Shown: positions 20,413 through 33,642, counted from the stretch's first letter. The stretch: DNA of 64,000 nt from Taiwanofungus camphoratus (GCA_003999685.1 CP021228.1:1364001-1428000), one strand, 5' to 3'. Notes: generated by a model from the letters alone, not told the origin. Made by a program: numbers and translations.

Positions 20413-21054
20413 GTATCTTACAATTGTCTTCTAGTAATAATACAATGTTGCATTGCTCACTGTCTACCTTAGCTACACGAAAATGCACAGACACTTCTGC
20501 CAAATTCTGCCAGGGGTGGCAATTGCCATTGTGCCGGCAGCAGTTGGCAGAACGTCCAAAACATTTCTGCCCCCGACACTACAAGCAGTGCGAAAGAAAC
20601 CTCGTCAGTCAATGGAGGGAAACAGTCAACGGCATCCTACCTGGCAAGCAGTGCGAAAGAAAATGAGGGGGAAAAAAATCGGAATGTGCCCCTCTTTGTA
20701 TTTTTCTTTGCAGCTCGCCATATCTGGACATCCGCTGTGGTGAAATGTTTGTCGCTGTGCGATGATTGGTGAGCATCAGCAGGTCTCGCTGCGGGATAAC
20801 TGATATTCGTACGCAGGTCTCGCTGCTAATGGCAGGATACGGCATTGTTCGGGGCAATGCGGGGACTCCGGGACACGGCCATCTCGTCGTCGATTAGACT
20901 TATATAAGTTATCCCTTAAACTCGAAAAACCGAGTTGTGGCGAGTTTGCGAACTCGACTCGACTCGCGGCAACACTACATCAAAGCAATGTTTACCGAGT
21001 ATTTAAATAACACGAAAGCAGTGCATAATGGAATCATGCATACAAAGCAAAGGA
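20413..21054. other. Intergenic, nothing recognised
   Basis: Short open frames only; a pair of aggtctcgctgc repeats (about 20780 and 20815) is the only structure noticed. Confidence 0.4.
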
Positions 21055-23858
21055 TCACAATTCATTCTCCACATCCTCACCTTTCAATGGTCTGCCATGC
21101 CGCCTCATCTTAGTCTTCCACCACCTGCGTACCAGCTGTGTGCCCATACGATCAACGATTGAGAGGAGAACTCCTGATGTCGAGCATCACCCCAGTTTTA
21201 GCTCGCTTCGACTGGGGAGTAGGTGATTCGGGTTCTTTCAGGTAGGCGGGCAATGTCGGCGGGGGGGTTGGTGGCTCCTGTGTCTCAGCGGCCGTCTTCT
21301 GTGTCCCAGCGGCCGTCTTCCGCGTTTTAGGCGAAGACAGATCCCAATGTCCTTGCAAGTCCCGATGTCGTCGTGCCTCCTCATGTTCCCTCAATTTCGC
21401 GTACTTTTTCTCAGGTCTCTTTTCCAACTCGTCCTCCATCGTCTGGAATGCATTTATGACGGCCTCGTAGATTTTGATGTCGAAATTGCGTTTCTCATCG
21501 GCGTACGCTGCAGTCAAGATATCATAGAACTTCTCCAAGAGGGATTTTAGGGGGTCACACCAATCCGTAACATGGACTATGACCACCGAATCGAAATCAC
21601 CTCCGTGTTTGAGTACCAACGATTTCATCAAAACCAGCTCACTGTCAGTCCCTTCAAAGAGCTGCTTGAATGTTTCGCAAAACTCATCGTCCTCGGAGTT
21701 TGGGGTTATGAGCTCTTCCCGGCGCTTTGCTGGGCCGCTGCGAGACATGCAAAGCCAGACCAGAACCCAGAAGAAACTCTCTAGGTCATGAATGAAGTCG
21801 TGTTTCGGGTGTAATCGTGGCATTGTCTTAGGACGTTTTCGGCTGTGGTCCCAAAGAGGCTTCCTTCCCAATACTTCGGGGGAGATGAATGGACGTGTGC
21901 CCTGTATAATAATAAAAGTCATTAAACATATGATTGACAGTGTCGTGATTGATATACCGATACGGGATCATCGTGGAGCGGTTCACGACCAGGCTTGAGT
22001 ATAATCGCATTTTCGTAGTCAATCAAAATTCCTCGATAGCCAGGCTCAGGTTTGGAGGCGATCAATATATTCCCTATGCTGATATCTCGATGCAGCACGT
22101 TCCTCTGGAAGGAGTTACGGTGGCCTGCAAGATGAAATCACTAGCATGCTTGTGTCAAGACATCGGTATAGCCAGAGGGGACTCACCGACAATAGCATCC
22201 TTGAACGCCCCTACCATCTCGAGAAGTGACTTTGCAAACTTGATTGGCCAACCATATGTTTTCATCACCAGCCTAGAGTGTGTTTTTCCACGAGGTTGTA
22301 CATCCTCTAGTTTTTTCCCGTCGAGCCGCAATCTCCTTGGCACGTAATCCTGGTCAATGTAATACGTGACTCTTTGCCACTCTTCACCAGGAGAGTGGTT
22401 GGGATGCTGAGGCACTTGCTGCTGCACTGCATCTATGGCGACAGGATTTCCTTCTGGTGCCAAGTCGCGTCGAATTAGGTTCCGAGTCGTATCGAGCTGC
22501 CCGTCTACCATGACTGCACAATACGAGTGCAGTTTCGCAACACCTTCACAGTCGCCAATTTCCGCGTACAGTTTGCCCTCGAGATCGCGCCTGTCATCCC
22601 TCCAAGTATCTTTCACGATATATATCTATCAAGTAAAAGTACGGTGAGTTCGAACATGGATAATCAACAGTTAGATGGCCATACCTCACGTTCACTTTCA
22701 GGCAAGCCCATATCTTTCTCATGCCAAGCTTTCCAAACACGGGTGGCTCGCCCGCGGATCACCTCCGCTCGCGAAAGGCTAATAGATTTCCACAAAATGA
22801 ACGTCTCCATGACGTCTGCCTGCATCTCCACTGGCTTGCCTTCCTTCTGCATTGGCATTTGAACCACCCAATAACATTCAACCGGGTTCCCCTTCGAGTA
22901 CTCATGTTCGTATGAGGGCTTCGAAGCGGAAGCGGAGAACACTGATGGACGCTCGAGTGCATGCTTCGGTATAGCGCGCATGGTAGTGTCCCATCCGAGT
23001 TGGGATGCTGGAAGGGTTGCTATTGCAGCAATGACACGTACGAGCTTGTGAGGCTCCTGCAGGTGAAGCTGTCAGTATCGGAATGGACAATACATATGAT
23101 TGACCTACCGTGTGCATATCAAACACCTCCGAGCCAAGGACTCCAGAACGGTCCGCTAAATAGACATAAAGATTTCTCGCAGCTAGGACCAACCCGTAAA
23201 CAAAGCGTCGATCATGGGATTCATAGAAAATTTGTCGTTGGTATCCCAGGAGTTGAAGAAGAGCTGGTGCATCAGACTGAGCTTTCTTCACTTCCATTGG
23301 AACGTGAATGCGAGACCACGGTGCCTTTGGAGGCGACTTCTTCGACTCTACCTCTGGTCCTGGCTCAGGAAAGTTCAGGACAGCGACTATGTCGGGCTTC
23401 AAGTCCGCAGCCTTTGTGTCTGCGAGGGCGGGAGAACGGTTAGGGTCGGAGAGCCACCGGACTGGGAGTTTGCTAGGTGTGGTGCAAGACTGTGTGATGA
23501 AATTGGCAACATTTACGAATGGTTCATAGAGTGAAGCCTCCTGACGTATTGTCTTCTCTTTAGGAAACCCATTCCAGAGGGTGTCCTCGAGACTATACAC
23601 CGGAGGGTTCATGGAGCAAGCCTTCCTGTAGATTTCCTCAACAAGCGAGGTGCAGACAGGAAAGAATGTGTCCAGAAAGTGGGGGGTGCTCGAGAAAACG
23701 GAATATTGCAGCTCATCGCGAAGTTCAGCATTGACTTGATGAGCAAGGGTCTTATACTCGGCCCGCTGAGATTGAATGGTCTCACTCCTGTTTTTGCCCG
23801 GAGGTGTGTTTTGCCAAATCAGACGGGGAAGACGCTTGATGTCAGGAGTCGACGACAT
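21055..23858 (-). CDS. FunK1-type fungal protein kinase 1
   Basis: Five exons (23858-23109, 23056-22685, 22625-22187, 22124-21964 and 21901-21152) keep phase and give 823 aa. This is the FunK1 family, expanded in Agaricomycetes and of uncertain substrate. The catalytic loop is VLHRDISIGNILI. The magnesium-binding motif reads LIDYENA, with Asp kept but not DFG. GTRPFISPEVL and HDLESFFWVLVWLC follow, as in the family. The C-terminal 100 residues are charged, with a Pro-rich linker (PPTPPPTLP). An alternative last splice (donor gtgatg after ACTGGG, acceptor cacag) would replace the final residues with a basic tail (RRWWKTKMRRHGRPLKG) ending at 21055. An ATG at 23907 (MKRSFDELTETSPG) could be the true start. 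It looks intact. Confidence 0.85.
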
Positions 23859-23907
23859 ACCCGGAACCAGGGGAGGTTTCAGTTAGCTCATCGAAAGAAC
23901 GCTTCAT

Positions 23908-24647
23908 ATTAAGCTACGGACAGCCGCGGTGCCACAACGATATCTTGACCAAAGGAACGGACCGCAGGTCAGAGCAAACGCTCTAGCCGCGTTGCATGTT
24001 CGTATCTCACGGAACGGCCCCGTCACAACAGTTGCCTTTTACATCAATGACTGCGACCCCTGAAAATCCCGGTGGAGCTCCGAGGCACCCCGAAAAGTCG
24101 ACCTTCAAGTGGGCGGCGAGGATAGCAACTCTAGCATCCCTGCGATAGTATATACTACATTTGCAGTACTATGGTCAGGATTCTGAACGTGAAGACACTG
24201 TCACGGTGCGCATTGCTATGTATATGGGAATCAATGAGGGTCAAAGACTTGGTCATGGTTGACGGAATATACACGTTGCCAAGAGACAACGAACAGGACG
24301 GTCAAAAAACTGGGCTACTGGCAGGACAGAGTGCAAACAGCAACCAGTACTCTTAAGTGTATATAAGTCTTCACATCATAACTGGGAACAGTAGGTATAC
24401 CGATAAATTGTGCCATACTCATAAGAATAAATATTAGTCTGCTCGAGGCATACTGAATACAACAGGGTATCTGGATAGCTACATCGTCGATATTACACAA
24501 AAACGAATCCCATAGTAAGTGGATACTAATACGAGTATGATGTCATTAATCTTGGGAAGAAGAACGGCATGATGACAGCAACGCAATGGCATAGCCATCA
24601 GGAGCCCAAAGGGATAGACCCGCAAGCTGTTCTCCTGGAGAGGAGCG
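23908..24647. other. Intergenic, nothing recognised
   Basis: This separates the FunK1 gene start from the Smr gene end. No convincing ORF, repeat or RNA gene was seen. Confidence 0.4.
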
Positions 24648-25364
24648 CTACATCCTCTCAGCCACTTTAGCGTGGACAACTTGCCCGCCATCCCAGGTCC
24701 CTACGGTCCAACCTTCGTCCAACAAAGCGCTCTTCACAGCAAGACCTAACACCCCAATTCCATTTGCAGAATGCATACCACGCCCAGTTATAATTTTCAG
24801 AGGTTTCGCTAAGCATTCGAATGGATCCGGGTCAGGCGGGAAAGGGAGCAACCGGAGGGACCAAGAAAGACTCACAGCCTGAGATACCGCCCTCATGTAG
24901 GATATCTTTGACAATCTGGATGGCTTCGCTTACTGTGGTACTGTGCAGATCAACGGTATCACCGTTTGAAGAGAACATTCTGGGTGGCAGACAGTGAAAA
25001 CACACAAGGGTCCCATTGATTTGTCACTTACCGTTTGGCCTGAACCATCTCACATGCAGCACCTAGTTGCTCCTGTCAAGGTTGTTGCTGTAATTCACGA
25101 GCCTGTCAGAACACATACTCTTTAGCAATCATACAAAAAATTGACTCAGACCCAGAACCTTTCTGCTGCGAAATAAAAGGCAACCTCCCCACCTCTGGTT
25201 TTCGAGTTACCTTTCTGCCAAGCCCTCCCCACCTCCCTCAGTGCCTCTCTGCTTTGTGCCATCAGCTCTCTTGCACAGCCGCAATGATCACCGGCCCCTC
25301 CTGATAGCTCACCGACGTTGCCCTTCTCACCTTTTCCTAACCCATTTCTCCCACCACGTTGCAC
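24648..25364 (-). pseudogene. DUF1771/Smr-domain protein gene, probably decaying
   Basis: The Smr (small MutS-related) domain is clear after joining exons 24979-24888 and 24808-24648: DTVDLHSTTVSEAIQIVKD carries the DLH motif and IITGRGMHSANGIGVLGLAV the TGRGxHS motif. Smr domains are nicking nucleases or RNA-binding domains of quality-control proteins. Upstream, [19 protein letters not shown] and ARELQQQ resemble the DUF1771 helices that precede Smr. An in-frame TGA separates ARELQQQP from QEQLGAACEMVQAKR; a CGA codon would explain it. The exon-1 junction is not resolved and the 5' end runs antisense into the truncated actin copy. It is either a pseudogene or a gene whose 5' structure I have wrong. 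Confidence 0.6.
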
Positions 25365-26071
25365 TGGACTATGAGCAGGAGATGTTCACCGCCATGCAGT
25401 CGTCAGCGCTCGAGAAGAGCTACGAGCTGCCAGACCGCCAGGTTATAACCATCGGGAGTGAGCGGTAGGACTCCTTACCATGCTGGGTCTTCTTGATGCT
25501 TACCTTGAGTACTGTGGTCAGATTCCAGGCCCCGGAGGCGCTCTTCCAGCCCGCCCTCCTAGGCTTGGAGGCCAGTGGCATTCACGAGACCGTGTAAGCA
25601 TTATCTCACATTGCTTAGGGCAGCCTTGGTTGAGCAGAAACATCACCAGATATACCTCGATCACAAAGTGCGACTTGGATGTCCGTCGCGACTTGTACGG
25701 CAACATGGTCCTATCTGGCGGCAGCACCATGTTCCCAGGCATCGCCGATCGCTTGCAGAAGGAGATAATGGCGCTCACGCCACCTAGCATGAAGGTACGC
25801 TGCATTCGCCGTCGTGCTCCTGCATGCAATGTTGGAAGATAACTCTGAGATACCATCGTACAGGTCAAGATCGTTGCTCCGCCAGAGAGGAAGTACTCGG
25901 TCTGGATTGGCGGCTCGATCTTGGCGTCGTTGAGCACGTTCCAGAACATGTGGTGCTCGAAACAAGAATACGACGAGTCGGGACCTGCTATTATTCATCG
26001 CAGTGCGTGCCTTCGTTTGTCGCTCGCATGCTTTTCCACATTGACGCCCCTCCGCCACAGAGTGCTTCTAG
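25358..26071 (+). pseudogene. 5'-truncated actin gene copy (C-terminal 157 residues)
   Basis: Five exons (25358-25464, 25522-25593, 25650-25794, 25864-26002 and 26061-26071) splice in perfect phase to an actin C-terminus. It starts at VALDYEQEM (about actin residue 218), passes [30 protein letters not shown] and [18 protein letters not shown], and ends HRKCF-stop exactly as actin does. There are a few unusual residues ([20 protein letters not shown]). No exons for the N-terminal 58% (nucleotide-binding cleft) exist upstream; that space is taken by the antisense Smr gene. It cannot encode a working actin. All splice sites and the stop remain, so the duplication is fairly recent, or part of the fragment is still used. 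Confidence 0.85.
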
Positions 26072-27364
26072 TGTGAGGAATACCATCGACGGTGCTATGA
26101 GGGCGGCCCTTATCGTAACTGAATATATTGTTTGTGGCTATTGCTCGGTTTCCTCATGTATCCTCGTGGTAATTGTTACATTCCCCACAATGCATGCTAG
26201 ACCTTCACCGATACAGAGACTTACAGTAACATTGAACTATGCCAGGTCTGCGAAATTTGAATCTTGCATTCATATACGCTGGTTTGATTGCAGTCAGCAG
26301 CGTTCGCAACTGATAGACATGCTGTTGTCAGCCCTCCGTCGCTCGGAAAGTCGAGGCACTTGATTTACTTGAGCACGATTCTGATGGTCATAAAGTCTGT
26401 CCTAGAGGGACGACATCCAGTTACTGCAGTCATCGTCCACTCCACATCATTATGCCCCACCAGCATAAGTCCTTGCTTGTAAGCCATGGGCTTGCGCAAA
26501 GCATGTAAAATTCATTTGCTTCGGTTGCAAGGGCCGTTCGGAATCCTGACGTGCTCATCCGATATCACAGACTTACTACACGATTTGAGCCCGGCTCTCT
26601 TCTTGCTCACCTTTTTGACATCGTATTCCATGCCAACACAACGCGCGCTCTGCAATTAATACGGTCAGACAGATCCCCGCTGCGTTTGCAAAGCCCTTGT
26701 ACGGCATGTTACATTACCTTTGCAAGTATCTCCTTTATCACTCGAAAGAAATAGCGGAATCACTATTGTCATTCTAGATGTGAGAACTCGTCGAGTTCGG
26801 CAGGCGTACTTCACTGATAGATCTGATCAAGCAATGGATAGTTCAGCTCGGACAAACACACTATTACCAATGCGATGCGAGACTGCTTGCAGGACGAGCC
26901 ACATTGTTGCTGATTCCCATATTTTGCGGAACCTGAACATGCTGACAATGATGAATTCTAAGAACGCGACTTTGGCATACATTCTGTCCCGAGGCAGTAC
27001 CCACCGCGGGCGTTGAGGGGCACAACCGGGAGAATACCAGGTTCCTCAGATGGTTTCTCGTTGTTACTAAGTCATCGAGTCGTTTTCGATGACTCGCGGG
27101 AATGGATGCCGCGTAGATTCGGCACCATGATCCGAGCTTGACACAACCGTACCAACGGTACACAACCCAAACGACATCTTCATACTGCGTTAGCTCCAGC
27201 AAGCGTGAGAGACGCTCGCCTGCACCGGATTAACCGCCGTCTGAGGAGTCAAATGCAATTGGTACAGCGCTAGCATTACCTGAGATGCCCGTTGCAGAAG
27301 TTTGCCATGCAGAGATTTTGTGTGTAGCACGCTGTGTACGAGGGGAACTGATATCAAGGTGTGC
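26072..27364. other. Intergenic, nothing recognised
   Basis: Several ORFs under 120 codons occur on both strands without introns, domains or repeats I can support. Confidence 0.4.
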
Positions 27365-27679
27365 GATAATGTGAGAAACGCATTCGGTGGGTGGCCAGAG
27401 ATCAACGACAGTATTGCCACTGGGATCGGCTGCAGAAGAAGGAGAAGCATGTGCTTGGAAGGGGGATTTGAGATGGGTAAGAACCTCGGAGGAAGCAATT
27501 GAGTACGGTCAAGGAGGGTTTCTCGGTGCGCGTTTTGGAACAACGTCGCATCGCAACTTGAGTGTATGTACCCTTGCCAAACTTGTATAGGTGTGTGAAA
27601 ATGAGCGCGTAATGGGGCGACGGCGGACATACTCGCAGAGGCTGCGTATCTGCATGACTTTGACCACACATGCTCATGG
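27365..27679. repeat. Direct repeat R1 flanking the second FunK1 gene
   Basis: About 315 bp are clearly similar, in the same orientation, to 30967-31290 (shared stretches such as gagatgggtaagaac, tgtacccttgccaa and tctgcatgact). On the minus strand both copies contain ORFs starting MSMCGQ or MWS with a hydrophobic segment, so the repeat may derive from the 5' part of a small secreted or membrane protein gene. Unidentified. Confidence 0.75.
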
Positions 27680-28056
27680 AAGCGGTAGTAAGAGAGAATG
27701 AACGGCCGTGGCTGCTACTGGTCGGGCGTCTGGTTGGCCTGCCACGTACACGTGACCGACGCGTGTAGGTGAACGGTCAATGGATTGCTCGCGAGTTTCA
27801 AACTTACTGCCAACTCCCAAGATTCTGTAGTGTACTCAATACCAGCAAAAGAAGCACGCTCGGTAGTCGTGCATCTCAACATTAAAATCACAGCCGTTGC
27901 ATGCTTATTTGTTCCCATTGTTCTATTTAACTAGCCACGGGCAGCCACGATCCCATTCTCAAAGCGTGTAGAGCCACAGCTGGCCACAGCAGGCCACCGC
28001 AGCGATTGCATATATAACATGCATACGTTAATGTCAAGCTCCGTAGAGCATCCATC

Positions 28057-30685
28057 ATGGGTGAGCCGCAATCTTCCCCGACTACTCCTCCTACTAAGAA
28101 TATTCCACTACCTGATACTCCTGCCGTGCGTAAGTGTACACAAGACCCATCATATGTGGATGGAGACCTGGAAGAGGGTCGAGTAGCAGTGATACAGGAA
28201 CTTGGAGAATCCATCTTCGAGGTCTCTGTCCAGTTCTTTCTCAACAACATCCTCCCCCCACTTCATCCAGAATTCGACCTTGATAGAGTCATTCAGACGC
28301 TCAAAGACCAAAACGACATTTTACAGAGCGGATGATGGAGATCTTTTCCAGTCAACCCTGCTACGTCAGGGTTCAATGAGAATGTTACCTTTAAGCCTCT
28401 CGAAGACATGGTCAGGCAGATTGCAATGGCCGGCGGATTGGGCGGTAATGGTAGACTGCTTGACTTCGAGAATAATCCAAATCACACACCGAAGTCGGAA
28501 CTCAGAGACTCTACATCTCACCCCGACGGATATCTCATACTGCGTGACAAACAAGATGGTGTTCACTGGACAGACATCGCCCTTTGTGCTGAATACAAGG
28601 AGGGAAAATCTATTAATGACAGGAATGATGTGAGTACAAAGGCTGATGAATGTAAGAGGCTCATAACTGAGACTGGTACAGAACGTTCAGAAGATTGTGT
28701 GGGGAATGCACCATTGCATGCGCGATGATCCACGTCGAAGATTTACGATAGGCCTTACAATTGAGGACACGGATACAAGACTTTGGTTCTGTAGCCGTTC
28801 GGAGACATTAGTGACCGAACTTTTCAACTTTATGACGGTGCGTTGCCATACAATTTTTGTACAGAGTGTCATCTTACGCTGCATACAGGACCACAAGACC
28901 GTTGTTCATATATTCTTGTCGTTGATGTATGCTTCACCACATGAAGTCGGATGGGATCCTATGATTTGTCCCATCATGGATAGCAAAGGCAAGGTACTAT
29001 TGGACAGCGATGGTAAACGCCGGTTCGACATTACTGTGCGATTGGCAGATGGAACCAATGTTGTATATCGCACAATCAAAATTTTAGCCGACTTTGGCGC
29101 AGATGCGCCTCAGGGCAGGGGTACTCGGGTTTGGGAAGCCAAAAAATTGGAGAACGGAGAGGAATGCGGAGAACCCGTCGTGCTCAAAGATTCTTGGATC
29201 GACAGTGATCGTACAAGAGAAGGCGTTCTTTATGGAGAGCTTCGCGACTCAGATACTTCCACAGATTTTCAAAATGCCATGAAGACATTCATTATGACGG
29301 CTATATGCAATGGAGATGTCTACATCAACGGAGAAGTTGATGACACTCAGATGCTCATGACGCGGGGTCAAAGAATTCCAAGAGATTGTTCCAAGTTTAC
29401 GGTCCAACTCACACGGCCTCCCGCAGCCCAATTTAGCCACTCGTCGAGATTGGCCACAGGGTATCATCACAGTCCGGAAGAATACAGGGGAAAGCATTCG
29501 GCCCCTCCCAGAGTCTACCATCCCAAAACACACTACCAGATTGTTTTCAAGGAGGTGTGCAAGCCCATATCTACTGTCACCTCGCTGGCCACGGTTTTCA
29601 AGCTACTCTCACAGGCCATTTTTGGTAAGAGCTTTATTCGTTTTGCGAAAGTATCCCATTATTGGCCCACTCTTGTGTGCTGGCTTGACTAGTGTTGAGA
29701 CTCATGCACTGAAATAAGTGGGTCCATCGTGATATAAGCGCAGGAAACATCCTCGTGGACAAGGCGTCGAATGTCAAGTTAGGTGATTTGGAGTACTTCA
29801 AGAGGATAAATCAAGACGGTACACATGATATATGGACGGTATGCACTTAGTACCATGTTTGCTCCTGACTGATCCTTATTTCTGCATCTCCAGGGCACTG
29901 CTGACTTCATGGCAGTAGAAGTTGATGCACAAGAGTATAAATTTCTCTCAAAAACAGATGGCCCTACAATCTCGCTTCAGAAACCTGTACCTTTCACTGA
30001 AGCACTCATGGCATCTGCTAGGCCATCACACCCCACTGCCAATGTGGGACTCAAGATATTGTGCGCGCCAGTGGAACAGGAGAAACCTGGTGTGAAATAC
30101 AATACTCTGCATGACCTTGAATCCTGCTGGTGGCTTGCAGTATATTTCGTCTTCAATAAGCGTGTCGTCCGCATTGGCGACAGTGCACCATCAAGTGACA
30201 ATGATGATGAGCGGGCTGAACAGCAAATGCGTATCACAAGGGGTCTCTTTTACAGTCACTCAGTGAGAGTTAGTGCGTTGACTGTCGTTCCCAATTTCAT
30301 CAAGGCTGTGGGCTATCTTCATCAGAAAGTTAAAAACATAGGCTTCATGCTCGAAGTTGCGAGGCAGCGGCTCGTAGACTGTTACCGCCAAGCTGAGCAA
30401 GAATTGGCTACGCTCAACCACACAGTTGCATATGAGATTCTTGAAGCGACCGGATGGGAGTTTCTCGGCATATCCCAAGAATTGTCAGAGAAGGAAGATA
30501 TTGAAATTGGGCCATTCAAAGAGGTCGAGAGAAAGGCAACAAGCAAGCGGTGACGAGAGGACGCGAACGGAGATGGCGAAGGTGAAGACGTTCAGGCGGA
30601 GGATGTTGAACCCATCGAGGGTGCTGTCGCACCATCCAAACGTTCGTCCTCGTCGAAGAAACCCAGGCTATCTTCGGATCATTGA
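28057..30685 (+). pseudogene. FunK1-type fungal protein kinase 2, with in-frame TGA codons
   Basis: Exons 28057-28629, 28682-28837 and 28889-29624 splice in phase, then the kinase core continues. Family marks are TIGLTIEDTDTRLWFCSRSE, VLKDSWIDSDRTREG, the catalytic WVHRDISAGNILV, GDLEYFKRI in place of DFG, GTADFMAVEV and YNTLHDLESCWWLAVYF. Two in-frame TGA codons interrupt it. One (28333-28335) lies before WRSFPVNPATSG. The other (30551-30553) lies before a 43-codon acidic then basic tail (REDANGDGEGEDV, SSSSKKPRL) that runs to 30685. The splice joining 29624 to the HRD exon could not be put in phase. It is probably a young pseudogene. It is bracketed by direct repeats R1 and R2. Confidence 0.75.
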
Positions 30686-30966
30686 CGGCCTGACTGCACT
30701 TATGCAAAGATGCATTCTCAAAACAAGGCTGGTGTAGTCGAGGAAGTCGAAGAAACAAGAGGTGTCCATGAACGCAATCTGAGTCCCTGGGCGAGGAAAG
30801 ACTAGGCGAAGATGAAGTATATAATCGTCTGACATCAGGAAAATCCAACTTTTCCTTACAACTTACGACTCTTATTGACTTACAATCCATGTTCTTATGA
30901 TTCCTTAACGTTCTTACTTATCTTAAATAAGGCTATAAGACAGTAAGGAAATTTGGGGTTTTGCTG

Positions 30967-31290
30967 GATAACGTGAGAAATGCTCTCGATGGGTGGCTGG
31001 AGATCAATGACAGTGTTGCCACTTGGATTGACAGTGGAAGAAGATAGACGAAAAGCATATGCTTGGAAGGTGTATTTGAGATGGGTAAGAACATCGAAAG
31101 AAGTGATTGGATACAGCCAAGGAGGGTCCTCAACGCATGGTCTGGATCATCAAGGAAGCGCGAACATTGCGACTTGAGCGTGTACCCTTGCCAACCATAT
31201 ATGTGGGAATGAGCGTGTAATAGGGCGACAGCGAGCAATGACACGCAGAGGCCAACGAGTATCTGCATGACTTCTGACCACACATACTCA
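30967..31290. repeat. Direct repeat R2 flanking the second FunK1 gene
   Basis: This is the second copy of the ~315-bp repeat at 27365-27679. The LINE begins about 190 bp after it. Confidence 0.75.
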
Positions 31291-31479
31291 TCAATATGAT
31301 GGAGGGTGCCATGCCTGGTGAGTCACTGGCCTGCCATTACACGTGGGGGCCGGCGCGTGCAGATGAGTGCGACTTTCTTATTGCCATCTCAAAACCGCTT
31401 CTCTGGTAGCTACCACCAACAGCTGTCATTTTCCCACGCTCAGAAAAAAGCAGAAAAAAGGTGCTACACACATAGAAGC

Positions 31480-33642
31480 ATGCCAAAGGATGAGGCCATT
31501 GGCCAACAAGGTCACAGACCTAACCCATACCCGAAAAAGGGGAACAAGAGTGTAAATAGTGTAATAGAAAAAGGGATAGTGAGAAAGGAAGCTGATAACA
31601 CAGTGACCGCACTGAGCACCTCGAAAAAACAGACAATAACCAAAAGACTGAGAGAGCAACTAATGAAAACACCCACAAAACATAGACAAGAAGGTATCAT
31701 GGAAGGAATAATGCTAACACGAGAGGAGGTGGCTAAGTCTATGCTATCAAACCTTGAAAGAGACAATAGAAGTGTAGTATCATATGACGACCCACCTGAC
31801 TCTGGGTTCAGCACAGATATATTCAATACTAATAGTGAAATGGATCACGAGATGGAGACGATAACAGATAATGATAAGAAGAAAACAAGAAAGGATATGA
31901 TGAGAGATCTAGAAAAGGCGATGGAGGGGGTAACAGAGATATTGAGCCAAATGTCAAATCACGCTGAGTTCACTACAGCTATCCTAGAGGGCGCAAAGAT
32001 CATCACACAGAGACTCACACTAGGCACTGACAAATGCAACCAGACCAGAACCCAAAACGGACAAACCCATGGAGAGAACAAAACAATGAAGAACACTAAA
32101 GACCAAGGAATGGATCACCTTGCACAGATAGCAACATCGCTTGCGAAACTCACAACATGAATGGACCAGATAGAATCGCAACTGGCATACTCAACAAGGG
32201 CAACCAACCAAGGGGACTCAACAAGCAGGAAAAGAGGAGAGAATAGGGACGAGGCAAGAGTAACAGAGATAAGCACATCAATGAGATCACCCCAGACAGA
32301 GACCATACCATTAACCGTAACTAATGTCCAAGCAGTTGTTAGACCAATAGTCCCAAAGGTGTGCAACCCAGCAACAGACACGAAAAAAGGCAAAACCCTA
32401 CTGACTAATCCACTAGCAGCACACCACCCCTCCCGCCTCATTGTAGAAATTCAGGATGGTGCACCCAAGGGAAAATGACCCAAAGAAGCACAGACAGTCC
32501 AAGACATTAATGAACAACTGCAGAAGTATGAAGACAGCAAACACATATGGGTTGTAAATGTAAAGTACAACCCACAAAACAACTGCATTGTGTTTGTACA
32601 GGCTGACCAACAGGCAACCGAGCTGATCCCATTCGCTAATAGATTTACAGAACTAATAGCAGGAGACTGGGCAATGCGAGACCGGGTGGATAGACCATGG
32701 TACAAGATACAGGTTAATGGCGTGAGTACATGGAATGAAAACACCAGTAACATACCAACACCAGAGGAAATTCATCAAGAACTCAAGGACAACAATCCAG
32801 ACAATGTGAAAATGAAAATCCTACAGCTCCCGAGATGGATGTGACACCTGTCAGACCTAAAACAACTTTTCTATTCCTCAGTAGTCATCACTCTGGCAAA
32901 CCAAGAGGATGCAGAACACCTGGTAAAGAGAATCAAGAATCTAGCCATAGCAGGCCGATTTGCGGAGGTAATGAGATATGCAGACCAACCCCCGGTACCC
33001 CAATGCAACAATTGCTGGTCCTTCGACCACTCAGGGAGAAGATGCAAAAACAAAACCATATGCAGGCTATATGCAGGTGAGCATGCAGAGGCTGACCACA
33101 TTTGCCAGAAATGCACAGAAGAGCAGAGAGAAGACCCGATGGACTTAGACAAATGCAAACATGATTATACCTATGCAGCATGCAAAGGCCCGCACATGGC
33201 GAACTTCAGGAACTGCTCAGTCCACTCACACAAGGTAGGCATGCCAAAGACGCAGCCAACCAGACTGCCCATGAACAATGGAATGAACATGGAAGCATGG
33301 AACACAGTTACATGCAACCGACAACAACATGAGCAAAAGGAGAAGGAGAGTGAAAAAGCAACAGGAAGAGAAACAACAAGGTACAGACGCAACAGTAAGA
33401 CCATTACTGATGCACAAATGACACAGAACCAATTCCAAGAACTCGAAGATGAGATCCAAGCCAACACACTACACTTACTAGACTTGAGATTCCCAGAGAT
33501 CAACATGGCAAGGAAGGTGAGCACAATGGATGAGGTGGATGGAGAATTTGCAAAAGCAGTGGCAACGTTGGAGGCGGTCCGACAAACAGAAGCACCACAA
33601 ACCCAACAACTGATGATCACCAATAAGGAGACAATATGTTAG
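31480..33642 (+). pseudogene. LINE ORF1 (gag-like, CCHC)
   Basis: One continuous 720-codon frame is broken only by three TGA codons (32158-32160, 32476-32478 and 32842-32844), with no frameshift. The first third is Lys/Thr-rich with a helical segment (RKDMMRDLEKAMEGVTEI). The middle (KHIWVVNVKYNPQNNCIVF) resembles an RRM-like fold of LINE ORF1 proteins (inference). Near residues 505-560 there is a CCHC knuckle CNNCWSFDHSGRRC, then CRLYAGEHAEADHICQKC and a degenerate knuckle CKGPHMANFRNC. The last codons overlap the ORF2 start as ATGTTAG. Confidence 0.8.
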
